Below are positions 6,990 to 15,072 of a stretch of DNA of 62,836 nucleotides, one piece after another. The position numbers were made by a program, and so were the translations under genes. The notes beneath the pieces were generated by a model. The model saw nothing but the letters and a program-made list of their open reading frames with translations, was not told the origin of the DNA and searched no databases. How positions within the stretch are numbered: the stretch's first letter is position 1; every line of letters begins with the position of its first letter. Source of the stretch: Clostridia bacterium (lineage in GTDB: Bacteria; Bacillota; Clostridia; Oscillospirales; CAG-272); NCBI GenBank assembly GCA_017462035.1, contig JAFTRY010000020.1, positions 1 to 62,836 of the forward strand, given 5' to 3'.

Positions 6990-7214
6990 ATGAAAAGATT
7001 CAGGTACGAAATCACTGAGGAAATCCATAACGACTGTACACAAGCATCCTACGGGATTGAAGTATATGAGGGAGAAACGGGTGTGCTGATCACATCCATT
7101 TGCGATATTTCGTGCAATCGACAGAGAGTTGTCAGACTTGCGGATCAATGCAATCGTTTGGCACTTTCTCCGATTCATTTGCGCGATGTCATTGAGGATT
7201 TTTTGTTAGAGTAA
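6990..7214 (+). CDS. DUF6514-like small protein
   Basis: This 74-residue protein starts after GAGGTGAACGAAG. The pattern ASYGIEVYE...ITSICDISCNRQRVVRLADQCNRLALSPIHLRDVIEDFL resembles, from memory, the clostridial DUF6514 family, in which SPVHLRDVVEDFL is typical. It is small, soluble and of unknown function. It stands alone, followed by a 430-base stretch that holds only a promoter-terminator pair. Confidence 0.7.
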   Translation: MKRFRYEITEEIHNDCTQASYGIEVYEGETGVLITSICDISCNRQRVVRLADQCNRLALSPIHLRDVIEDFLLE

Positions 7215-7524
7215 AGTTTGCATAAAACATAAAATAGAAAACGAAAAAACATAAGCACAATAATATAATATCTGATGAAAGGATAGTCCAAACACAAACT
7301 TTTTGCTTTCCTAGGGGGCAGTTTTAGCAAGGAAGGGTGTTGGAAGGTAACTTGTGTGACGAGCGTCTTTGCCTGTGACGGAAAGAAAGGGACTTTTTTG
7401 TGTTTGGGCAGAGGAGAATTTGCGATTATAATAAGTAGCATGTGGAATCTGAACAAAATGCAGATTTTTACCTACCTTCAACACCTGAATTTTTAATCAA
7501 ATAGGAAAAAATTATTTAAAAACA

Positions 7525-7553
7525 TTGATTTGTTTATGAGTTTATGCTATAAT
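7525..7553 (+). promoter_or_regulatory. Promoter upstream of the SipW/TasA-like cluster
   Basis: TTGATT (7525-7530) and TATAAT (7548-7553) have a 17-bp spacer. The expected start falls near 7560, inside the left arm of the hairpin that follows. The interval 7215-7524 has nothing I can identify. Confidence 0.7.
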
Positions 7554-7604
7554 AAACCTGTGTAACCTATTGAATTTTGAAGAAATTCACACAGGTTTTT
7601 TATT
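7554..7604 (+). terminator. Terminator-like hairpin at the start of the SipW cluster leader
   Basis: AAACCTGTGT (7554-7563) pairs with ACACAGGTTT (7589-7598), followed by TTTTATTT. It would stop read-through from upstream. RNA starting at the overlapping promoter would lack most of the left arm, so the same DNA could insulate the operon without blocking it. Confidence 0.7.
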
Positions 7605-7645
7605 TAAGTTTGACGGAGAACTAAAAAAGGAAGGAGGGGCAGTTC

Positions 7646-8152
7646 GTGCGAAACAAATGGATGACCATTGTGCTTTCGGTGATGAGCGGATTGATTTTAG
7701 TCGGTTCCGCATTCACCGCATTTATGCTGTATTACGTGGAACGGCGAGACAATGTGATCAAGGTGAAGATGGATGAAAGCGGTATGTCGTCAGTGGAGTT
7801 TCGGGCGATAAATATTGCCCCCGGTGATACGCGGGAATACCTTGTGAAGCTGACAAGTGAGCTGGAGGGCCCCTGCACACTGTCTTTGGACTTCCAGGAA
7901 TTGTCCCTGGAGGAGCCCGCCGCTCCCTTGAAGGAATACGTATATGTGACGGTGAAGGTGAATGAAACTATTCTGTGTGACGGCCTGCTAAAGGATATTT
8001 ACGATCTTCCGGCAATTCAAATGGACTGTACCCTGGATGGGAAAGAGCCGTTTGTGTTTGAGATCACGTATCACATGCCGGAGAGCGTGGGGAACGAAGC
8101 CCAAAATGCCAAAGCATCATTTGATCTTGCTTTAACAGCAAGCAATGAGTAA
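7646..8152 (+). CDS. Membrane-anchored secreted protein of the SipW/TasA-like cluster
   Basis: This 168-residue protein starts at a GTG with GGAGGGG upstream. Residues 1-35 form an N-terminal membrane or signal segment ending near YYVERRD, and the remaining ~130 residues are a predicted beta-sandwich with a DTREYLVKLTSELEG core that resembles the small TasA/camelysin-like domain. It is the first gene of the operon, and its stop lies within the start region of the signal peptidase gene. It may be an accessory or anchor subunit of surface fibres. There is no clear SipW signal motif, unlike the later genes. Confidence 0.65.
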   Translation: MRNKWMTIVLSVMSGLILVGSAFTAFMLYYVERRDNVIKVKMDESGMSSVEFRAINIAPGDTREYLVKLTSELEGPCTLSLDFQELSLEEPAAPLKEYVYVTVKVNETILCDGLLKDIYDLPAIQMDCTLDGKEPFVFEITYHMPESVGNEAQNAKASFDLALTASNE

Positions 8153-8162
8153 GGGGGACGTC

Positions 8163-8990
8163 GTGGAAAAGAAAACTGGTGTAAAAAAGCTTTTGCAGAT
8201 ATTGCTCAATGTGATCGTTTACCTGTTTTTGGCTATCTGTATATTTTGCTTAATTGTTACCGTTGCTTCCAAGAAAAACGGAGATGACGCGACGCAGCTG
8301 TTTGGATATCAGATGCGTATTGTGACATCCAGCTCCATGGAGCGATGCGATGCCACCGATGTGTCTGAGTACGATATTCAGAGTATACCCATCCGTTCCA
8401 TGGTGTTTATTCAGACCGTTCCACAGGAGTCCGCGGAGGCGGATGCTTGGTACGGATCGTTGAAGGTGGGGGACGTTCTTACCTTTCGGTATGTATATAC
8501 GAGCCAGGTGACCATTACCCACCGGATCACCGCCATTGAGCCAAAGGAAGGCGGCTATGTGATCCGTCTGGAGGGGGACAACAAGGACGCGAACAGCAAT
8601 CAATTGGTGCAGACCATTGACACGTCCGTTGAAAACAGCACCAACTACGTAATTGGTAAGGTCGTGGCAAAGAATTATTTGTTGGGATTGCTGGTAACCC
8701 TACTGAAAAATCCCGTGGGTATGGTACTGATCGTCATCGTCCCGTGTTTTATTATTGTCTTGCTCGAGGTCTTAAAGATCGTCGGAGTGCTGAACGCAGA
8801 GAAGAAGAAACGGGAGCAAGAGGCAAATCTGAAAAAGGATAGCGAGCTGGAGGAACTCCGCCGTAGGCTTGCGCAATTGGAATTGGAAAAAACGCCGTCT
8901 TCCTCTGAGCCGGAATCAAAGGAGGCTGTGGGAGCGACGGAAGAAAATAAGGAACATACATCCGAACAAGAGGAGAAATCACACGAATGA
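8163..8990 (+). CDS. SipW-type (Ser/His) signal peptidase I
   Basis: It has an N-terminal membrane helix (about residues 14-37), the catalytic serine in TSSSMERC, the box TITHRITAIE, where His takes the place of the bacterial Lys, the downstream LEGDNKDANS box, and a C-terminal membrane helix before an acidic, Lys/Glu-rich tail. A Ser/His dyad marks the ER-type SipW branch, which processes TasA-like matrix proteins. The GTG at 8163 is preferred (AAGGGGG five bases upstream); an ATG at 8145 inside the previous gene is the alternative. Likely substrates are the two proteins at 9619 and 10452. Confidence 0.88.
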   Translation: MEKKTGVKKLLQILLNVIVYLFLAICIFCLIVTVASKKNGDDATQLFGYQMRIVTSSSMERCDATDVSEYDIQSIPIRSMVFIQTVPQESAEADAWYGSLKVGDVLTFRYVYTSQVTITHRITAIEPKEGGYVIRLEGDNKDANSNQLVQTIDTSVENSTNYVIGKVVAKNYLLGLLVTLLKNPVGMVLIVIVPCFIIVLLEVLKIVGVLNAEKKKREQEANLKKDSELEELRRRLAQLELEKTPSSSEPESKEAVGATEENKEHTSEQEEKSHE

Positions 8991-9526
8991 AAATCGCGAT
9001 TATTGTTTTTATTATCGTTTCGTCGTTGTTCAGTATTTCCTCTATTACATATGTAACAGTCGATTGGATATACGAAAAAACGAAGAAAAAGGAAGATTCG
9101 GAGCCGCGTTACGTGCCTACCGCGCCTACTCCCGAGCCGAAGCCGGAGCCCATCCCTGAGCCAATTCCCGAGCCAGAGCCCTTGGTTATCCCCGAGCCGG
9201 TGGAGCATATCAGTGCAGAAGAGGCGGATGAAATGCTCAGTGATGAGGTGGCAATCGCGGCGGTTGTGGAGGATTTAGGACCCAAGACCGAGGGAGAGCG
9301 GTGCTTCATTAACCTTGGCGTGGTGGACGGACATTTCGAGCCGGGTGAAACGGTGAATTTGGCGGCACTCCAGGCAAAGGGGCTGGTACCCAGAAGTGCC
9401 AAACGCCTAAAGATCCTCGCCGACGGAATCCTGACAAAGTCCTTGACGGTAGAGGCGCAGAGCTTTTCTGTGCAAGCCATTAAGATGATTCAGCTGACGG
9501 GCGGCACTGTCGTGCGGAAGAGATGA
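8987..9526 (+). CDS. Membrane protein with a ribosomal-protein-L15-like C-terminal domain
   Basis: This 179-residue protein has one N-terminal membrane helix (residues 3-25), a KTKKKED stop, a Pro/Glu linker of repeated PEP units (about 46-70), a short acidic helix, then residues ~105-179 that match the C-terminal domain of ribosomal protein uL15. FEPGETVNLAALQAKGLV corresponds to the FEDGT.VTPELL...G.V segment, and KRLKILADGILTKSLTV plus FSVQAIKMIQLTGGTV to KILG.GELTKKLTV...FS.SA...IE.AGG. The start overlaps the signal peptidase stop (ATGA). An uL15 fold tethered to the membrane is unexpected; ribosome or translocon tethering near SipW is a guess. Confidence 0.8.
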   Translation: MKIAIIVFIIVSSLFSISSITYVTVDWIYEKTKKKEDSEPRYVPTAPTPEPKPEPIPEPIPEPEPLVIPEPVEHISAEEADEMLSDEVAIAAVVEDLGPKTEGERCFINLGVVDGHFEPGETVNLAALQAKGLVPRSAKRLKILADGILTKSLTVEAQSFSVQAIKMIQLTGGTVVRKR

Positions 9527-9618
9527 CCTAATCTGTGGTTACGACTGCCCGTCCTCGGGCGGTAAGTCTTAATCAATATAATTCAGTGATGGAATTTTGG
9601 GGAAAGGAGGAATAAAAA

Positions 9619-10350
9619 ATGTTTAAGCGTAAGAGAATTTTGCTGTTGTCCTGTTCAGTGATCCTGCTTTGTTGTTGCTTGGTCGTGGGTGGCACCTACG
9701 GTCTGTTTACCGAGCAGGTTTCTGTCACAAACCACCTCAGCGCGGGTAATTTGGACGTGCAACTGGAGCGCCAGACCTGGAGTTATACCTATCTGGACAG
9801 TACCGGTGTGATGAAGACTATGACACCGGACAATAATACTCCCGGCTACAACGACTACGACACCAATAAAACGGCAAATCTGTTTGGTATTCCGGAGGAT
9901 TCCTCCGGCGTGCAGACGGTCAAGGTTGTTCCCGGAAGTAAATTCGAGTCTCAGCTGAAGCTGACCAACCATGGCAGCGTAGCCGTGGACTACAGCATCT
10001 TTGTGGTGTTGGATAATAGAAACGGCTCGGATCCGGCGGCGGATCAAGCGTTCAGAGAGCAGCTACGGGTTTCTGTGTATGAGGTTAACAACGGAACCGT
10101 AGCCACAACACCTGCCAAGACCGCTATGCTCGATGAGCTGGTGGATGCCGGAACAGGTATGCGGTTCACCGACGGATTGTTGCTTGCGAATGACGACGGA
10201 AATGGTGACAATAATCCTTCCATTGAATTCGTGGTAACAATTGAGTTTGTGGATAACAACAACATCAACAATGACGCGCAGTCGGCAATCGCGTATTTCG
10301 ACCTGTACATTGAAGCTATTCAGGATAAAGACGGCAACGCGCCCGCCTGA
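9619..10350 (+). CDS. TasA-like matrix protein with SipW-dependent signal peptide
   Basis: The protein has 243 residues. The signal region (KRKRILLLSCSVILLCC...GGTYGLFTEQ) has the SipW-type pattern, in which a G.TYA.FT motif follows the hydrophobic core, so cleavage by the upstream SipW-like peptidase is expected. The mature part begins SVTNHLSAGNLDVQL and has a TasA-type beta-sandwich with KVVPGSKFESQLKLTNHGS, matching the family's PGD.....V.N.G signature. It should be a secreted fibre-forming matrix protein. A GC-rich hairpin (9544-9563) precedes the gene after the L15-like gene, and AAAGGAGG lies before the ATG. Confidence 0.85.
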   Translation: MFKRKRILLLSCSVILLCCCLVVGGTYGLFTEQVSVTNHLSAGNLDVQLERQTWSYTYLDSTGVMKTMTPDNNTPGYNDYDTNKTANLFGIPEDSSGVQTVKVVPGSKFESQLKLTNHGSVAVDYSIFVVLDNRNGSDPAADQAFREQLRVSVYEVNNGTVATTPAKTAMLDELVDAGTGMRFTDGLLLANDDGNGDNNPSIEFVVTIEFVDNNNINNDAQSAIAYFDLYIEAIQDKDGNAPA

Positions 10351-10451
10351 TGCTTGACGCGACTTGTATGAATCGTGGCTTTGGGGCTTGAGTCATGATC
10401 GCGCTACGGGAAGCCCCGCGGAACATTTTTTAGTATGAATAAGGAGAAGCT

Positions 10452-13400
10452 ATGAAAAAGAAGGCGATAATCTCTTCGCTTTTGACAATCGCTCTGTGTT
10501 TCAGTGTGATTGCCGGTGCTACATACGCTCTGTTTACCAGTGAATCCAAGGTAAACGTCGCCGTGACAGCCGGTAAAGTAAACGTGGTTGCGACTGCGGA
10601 GAATTTTCAAGCCTGGTCCGGTGCTTGGAACGCTGAGCTTGGCGCATATGAAAGCGTAGAGCAAAAGGACCACAAGTTTGCCAACGGAGGACAGTTATTT
10701 TATTCCACCGATGACAACAAGCTGAAGATCGATGGCTTTACCCCCATGGATAAGGTGACCTTCGATCTGAGAATTGATAACAACAGTGACGTAACCGTTC
10801 AGTATCAGACGGTTCTTCAGCTGATTGACGGCATGGAGATGTTCTCCGCGCTGGAGGTGAAGATCGACGAGCAGGTATTTAACGGAATTACGGCATATTC
10901 CACTTGGAACACCCTGACCCCTGATCCCGAGGATCAGAGCGAAGAGGAAGACAAGGCAAATGACCGAATCGTCAAGGTAAGTATTGAGCTGCAGGACACC
11001 GACAACGTCAACGATTTCCAGGGTGAGACCGTGGAGTTGGCATACAACGTGAATGCGGTTCAGGGCAACGCTTACGTAGAGCAGCCCCAGGAGAATACGG
11101 TATATCTGTATACCGCAACCGACCTTCAGCTGTTCGCTCAGTCTGTGAACAACGGCAACACCTACAAGGGTATGACTGTTAAGCTGGTGAGCGATATTGA
11201 CATGACAGGCGTTGATTGGACTCCCATTATGAACTTCCAGGGAACCTTCGACGGTGCCAAGAATAACATCACTCAGACTCTGTCCCTGGCGGATACCTCC
11301 GTCGGCGTGGAAACCTACACGATCTCGAATTTGACCGTGGATGCATACGGCTCTGAGTGCGTAGGTTTGTTCGGTAGCGTTAGCGGCGGTACCGTTAAGA
11401 ACGTGACTCTCACAAACGCTCAAATTACCGGTAGCCACTTTGTGGGCGGTATTGTGGGTTATGCTTATGGAACCATTGACAACTGCCACGTGATCGACAG
11501 TACCATTACCGCAATCCCCAATGAGAAGGATGGCGGCTACGACAACGGCGACAAGGTCGGCGGTATCGTTGGCTTCGGTTACTCTACCGACGCTTACTTC
11601 TCCTTGACCAACAGTAGCGTAACCAACATTACGTTGAAGGCATACAGAGACGTGGGTGGTATTATGGGTTATGGTCTCGCGGATGACCTGAAGAATAACT
11701 CGGCAAACGAGCGTGTCACGATCATCGTTGACCAGACAACCAACTTCTACGAAGTAAAGGCTGCAAACGTAGGCGGTATTCTCGGTCGTTACGAGAAGAC
11801 CAATCAGGTTCTTGACGCTTCCAACGTGGTTGGCGTGAATAAGGAAACCGGCAAGAGCGTTGTGACCGTAAGCACCACCATCGCATCGGTTGAGGGCGAG
11901 GATAGCGTGGCATTGGAGAACGTGTTGGATTCCGCTGTCGGTGACGTTTCTATCACCGTTCAAGACGGTGCTCAGATCTCTTGGGAGACCGGTGCCTCAC
12001 ACGGAAGCACTCCTTTGGGCGGCTCTGAAACCGGTGACGTGACCATTATCGGTGCGGGAGCGGATAAATCTACCTTTGTCGCTACCGGTGACGGTGTTGG
12101 TCCTCTGCGCGCGAACCCTGAAAAGGGCGGTGTGCTTACCTTAAAGGATATTACCGTTGTGGACAAATCGGTATCTTATGCAGAGGACGCATGGGAATTC
12201 ACATATCTGGAATTCGGTGACGAAGCAACGGATAAGCTCTATTTTGAGAACGTTATATTCAAAAGCGGTATTCAAATTTTGGGTGACGCTGAATTCGTAA
12301 ACTGTACCTTTATTACCGAGGAGGACAGTGTTTATGCCGTATGGGTGAGCGGCGGTACCGCAACCTTTGAGGGCTGTACCTTTACCGGTACTCGCGGATT
12401 CAAGGCTCATGAGGAGTACGGCTCGGATGTTACTGAGATCGTCATTGAGAATTGTATCTTTAGAAACCTCACCAAGAAGCCCGGTGTCGCGTTGGGCGAC
12501 CTGGACGCAACAACCGTAGTGAAGATTGCTGACAGTACTTTCCTTGCTTGCCAGCCCGGCGATCAGGGTCTGTATATCTACGAATCCGACACGGATGTAA
12601 CTACCTTTAACTTCACCTCGGAAAACAACAAGGTATACGAGGTAGATGGTTTCCGTTTGGATGAGAATGGTGCATATATAATCGAGAATGTCAACGGTCT
12701 CTTTCACTTTGCGGAAACCGTTAATGAAGACGGAAATACCTACAGCGGTAAAACCGTAAAGCTGGGTGCTGACATTGATCTGAAGAACCAAGAGTGGATT
12801 CCCATCGGTCTGAATGCAGATGGTGCTAACAAGTTCCAGGGTACTTTTGACGGAAATGGTAAAACAATTTATAATTTGTACGTTGTCCGTCCTGCCGCAT
12901 ACGAGGCAGTTGGTCTGTTCGGCGCGCTGAACGGTACCGCCAAGAATTTCACTATCAGAAATGCAACCGTAAAGGGTCTTTCCACCGGTTCTGCTACCGA
13001 TAATGGTATTGCTGTTGTCGCAGGTTCCATTTATACGAGAGGAACCATTGAAGGTGTTAAGGTTTACAACGCTACCGTAGAGGGTAACCGCTATGTAGGC
13101 GGTATTTCCGGATACACCTATGGAAACGTTAAGAATTGCGAAGTATACAACAGCACATTGATTGCCACCCCCGATATGGAAACTGGCGAGTGGGATAACG
13201 GAGACAAGGTCGGCGGTATCTCGGGTTACTATGAGGGTGAAGGTACTTATGCTGTAAGCGGTAACAAGGTAAACAACATCCAGCTTTACGCTTACCGTGA
13301 TGTGGGCGGTATCGTTGGATGCGGTACCCAATCCAGTGTGAAGAATAACTGGGCGACCAATGTGACGATTACCGTTAACCAGATTGACAACTTCTATGAG

Positions 13401-14966
13401 GCAAAGGCAGAGAATGCCGCTGCTATCGTGGGTCGTACGCAGGAGAAGGATATTGCAGTTCCTACTTCCAATACCTCTTCTGGTATTGTGATTATTACCT
13501 TCCTTTCTGACGGCTTTGCGAAGGACAACGCAGGGAACTATTATATTTACAATGCAAACGGCTTGAAGAGTTTGAATGAGTTTTTCAAGACGAACTGGGT
13601 TTCCAGTGTAGCTTATGGTGTTTCCTATAATATTTGTGCCGATATTGACGCAAGCTCAATTACGTGGGAGCACGTTTGGCTCAACACAAACGGTGATACC
13701 GAGGGTGGCTTTACCTTGAACGGTAATGGACATACCATCAGCAACCTGACTATCAATGGAAGCGGTATGTTTGGCGGAACAGTTCATGGCGTTAATAGTG
13801 AAGTGCCTTGTACAGTTCGAGATTTGACCTTTGAAAAGGCAACCGTAACTGGCGGATATCACACCGGTGTTATTTGGGGTGAAGCTTGCGGAGACGTGGT
13901 GTTCAATAACGTTCATGTTTTGAATTCCAATATAACCGGTACCTGCAATGTAGGAGCTCTGATCGGTAGAAACAGTGCTGATGGCAGTGCGGCAAAGGTT
14001 AGATTTATCAACTGCTCCGTTGAGAATTGTGTTATTACCGCAAACGGTGTGGGAGCTCAAGATAATGTGGGCGATCCTAACGGTGCGTCTGCGTTCATGG
14101 GATCTGCATTGACGATCAACAACGCAAAAGGCACTTCTGTATCGATCACCTTTGGCGGTAACAACGTAGCGAAGGACAACACATTGAGTAGTCTTTCTGT
14201 TCAGGTAGGCGGTGAGATTTATGCTTCCTGGAACGCTTCCACGAACGTTACCGATACCCATGGCTTTGAAAGCACGACCTTTGTATCTGTTTCTGATGCC
14301 GATGCGCTGGAAGATAAATTGTCTGGAGGCAGTGATGTCGTCTTAGATGGTGACGTTGCTACCAATGACGAACTTCTTGTAGATGGCGGCGTGTTGGATG
14401 GAAACGGAGCTACAATTGATGCCTCCAACTATACTGAAAATGGAGATGACTACGAGTGTGGTATCAACGCTACCGGCGGTGTGATTTCCAACGTTACTCT
14501 GGACGGCGCATTCCGTGGTCTGGGTACTGGCGGTTCTGGCAAATATGAGTTGGAGAGTGATCTCTACGTTCATAATGTTACGGTTACCAATAGCACATAT
14601 GGTATTAATATCGGTGTTGGTAACGGTCACAAATTGTATGTAACTGACTCTACTATTTGTAACTGGAATAGTTATAGCGGTCTCTCCGGAGCAGAATTTA
14701 TCAATTGTACCTTTACATCTGAGGGAGATTATTATGCTTCTCAACGTATTTCTGCCAATGCAACCTTTACATACACCAACTGTGAGTTTGAACAGAATAC
14801 GTACGATAATGAGAACGGCAATGAACCATACTATTTGGATAGCTATGGCGATGGCACGATCGTATTTGAAAACTGTTACATGGATGGTGTACTGATTACT
14901 GCTGAGAATGTAAATGAGTTCTTCGGTATTACAGAGAACGTGAATGTAGTGGTTAACAACGGTTAA
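10452..14966 (+). CDS. Giant repeat surface protein with SipW-type signal (GLUG/beta-helix)
   Basis: This 1504-residue protein opens with the same signal type (GATYALFTSES) and a TasA-like domain (to ~residue 215). Three related modules follow, each starting with a TATDLQLFAQ- or NGLFHFAE-like line, then a long run of beta-helix-forming units of the GLUG kind (VGGIVGYAYGTIDNC). Starts are near residues 217, 750 and 1030. A short right-handed beta-helix tail ends it. There is no LPXTG, so attachment is probably through the TasA-like domain. It is the last gene before a strong terminator and is most likely an adhesin or matrix component. Confidence 0.85.
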   Translation: MKKKAIISSLLTIALCFSVIAGATYALFTSESKVNVAVTAGKVNVVATAENFQAWSGAWNAELGAYESVEQKDHKFANGGQLFYSTDDNKLKIDGFTPMDKVTFDLRIDNNSDVTVQYQTVLQLIDGMEMFSALEVKIDEQVFNGITAYSTWNTLTPDPEDQSEEEDKANDRIVKVSIELQDTDNVNDFQGETVELAYNVNAVQGNAYVEQPQENTVYLYTATDLQLFAQSVNNGNTYKGMTVKLVSDIDMTGVDWTPIMNFQGTFDGAKNNITQTLSLADTSVGVETYTISNLTVDAYGSECVGLFGSVSGGTVKNVTLTNAQITGSHFVGGIVGYAYGTIDNCHVIDSTITAIPNEKDGGYDNGDKVGGIVGFGYSTDAYFSLTNSSVTNITLKAYRDVGGIMGYGLADDLKNNSANERVTIIVDQTTNFYEVKAANVGGILGRYEKTNQVLDASNVVGVNKETGKSVVTVSTTIASVEGEDSVALENVLDSAVGDVSITVQDGAQISWETGASHGSTPLGGSETGDVTIIGAGADKSTFVATGDGVGPLRANPEKGGVLTLKDITVVDKSVSYAEDAWEFTYLEFGDEATDKLYFENVIFKSGIQILGDAEFVNCTFITEEDSVYAVWVSGGTATFEGCTFTGTRGFKAHEEYGSDVTEIVIENCIFRNLTKKPGVALGDLDATTVVKIADSTFLACQPGDQGLYIYESDTDVTTFNFTSENNKVYEVDGFRLDENGAYIIENVNGLFHFAETVNEDGNTYSGKTVKLGADIDLKNQEWIPIGLNADGANKFQGTFDGNGKTIYNLYVVRPAAYEAVGLFGALNGTAKNFTIRNATVKGLSTGSATDNGIAVVAGSIYTRGTIEGVKVYNATVEGNRYVGGISGYTYGNVKNCEVYNSTLIATPDMETGEWDNGDKVGGISGYYEGEGTYAVSGNKVNNIQLYAYRDVGGIVGCGTQSSVKNNWATNVTITVNQIDNFYEAKAENAAAIVGRTQEKDIAVPTSNTSSGIVIITFLSDGFAKDNAGNYYIYNANGLKSLNEFFKTNWVSSVAYGVSYNICADIDASSITWEHVWLNTNGDTEGGFTLNGNGHTISNLTINGSGMFGGTVHGVNSEVPCTVRDLTFEKATVTGGYHTGVIWGEACGDVVFNNVHVLNSNITGTCNVGALIGRNSADGSAAKVRFINCSVENCVITANGVGAQDNVGDPNGASAFMGSALTINNAKGTSVSITFGGNNVAKDNTLSSLSVQVGGEIYASWNASTNVTDTHGFESTTFVSVSDADALEDKLSGGSDVVLDGDVATNDELLVDGGVLDGNGATIDASNYTENGDDYECGINATGGVISNVTLDGAFRGLGTGGSGKYELESDLYVHNVTVTNSTYGINIGVGNGHKLYVTDSTICNWNSYSGLSGAEFINCTFTSEGDYYASQRISANATFTYTNCEFEQNTYDNENGNEPYYLDSYGDGTIVFENCYMDGVLITAENVNEFFGITENVNVVVNNG

Positions 14967-15016
14967 TTTACCCAACCAAAATTCCTTCTAAAAGAAGCGA
15001 AGGAGGGCATAAAAAG

Positions 15017-15055
15017 TCCGCCCACGGGGATTTCCCCGTGGGCGGATCCTTTTTT
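15017..15055 (+). terminator. Strong terminator ending the SipW/TasA-like cluster
   Basis: A 14-bp perfect GC-rich stem, TCCGCCCACGGGGA and its complement, with a TT loop, is followed by TCCTTTTTT. It also faces the converging GH94 gene. Confidence 0.92.
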
Positions 15056-15072
15056 ATTGACGTGCGAGAGCT

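Noticed and set aside
6820..7018. Short ORFs MRLLVSAWNERRGTG and a TTG-started 62-residue frame ahead of the DUF6514-like gene
   Set aside because: The ATG frame stops after 15 codons and the longer frame has no ribosome binding site. They could be a frameshifted remnant, but I cannot show homology between them.
10695..13331. Long minus-strand ORFs antisense to the giant surface protein
   Set aside because: They result from biased codon use in the repeats of the plus-strand gene and have no ribosome binding site or domain.
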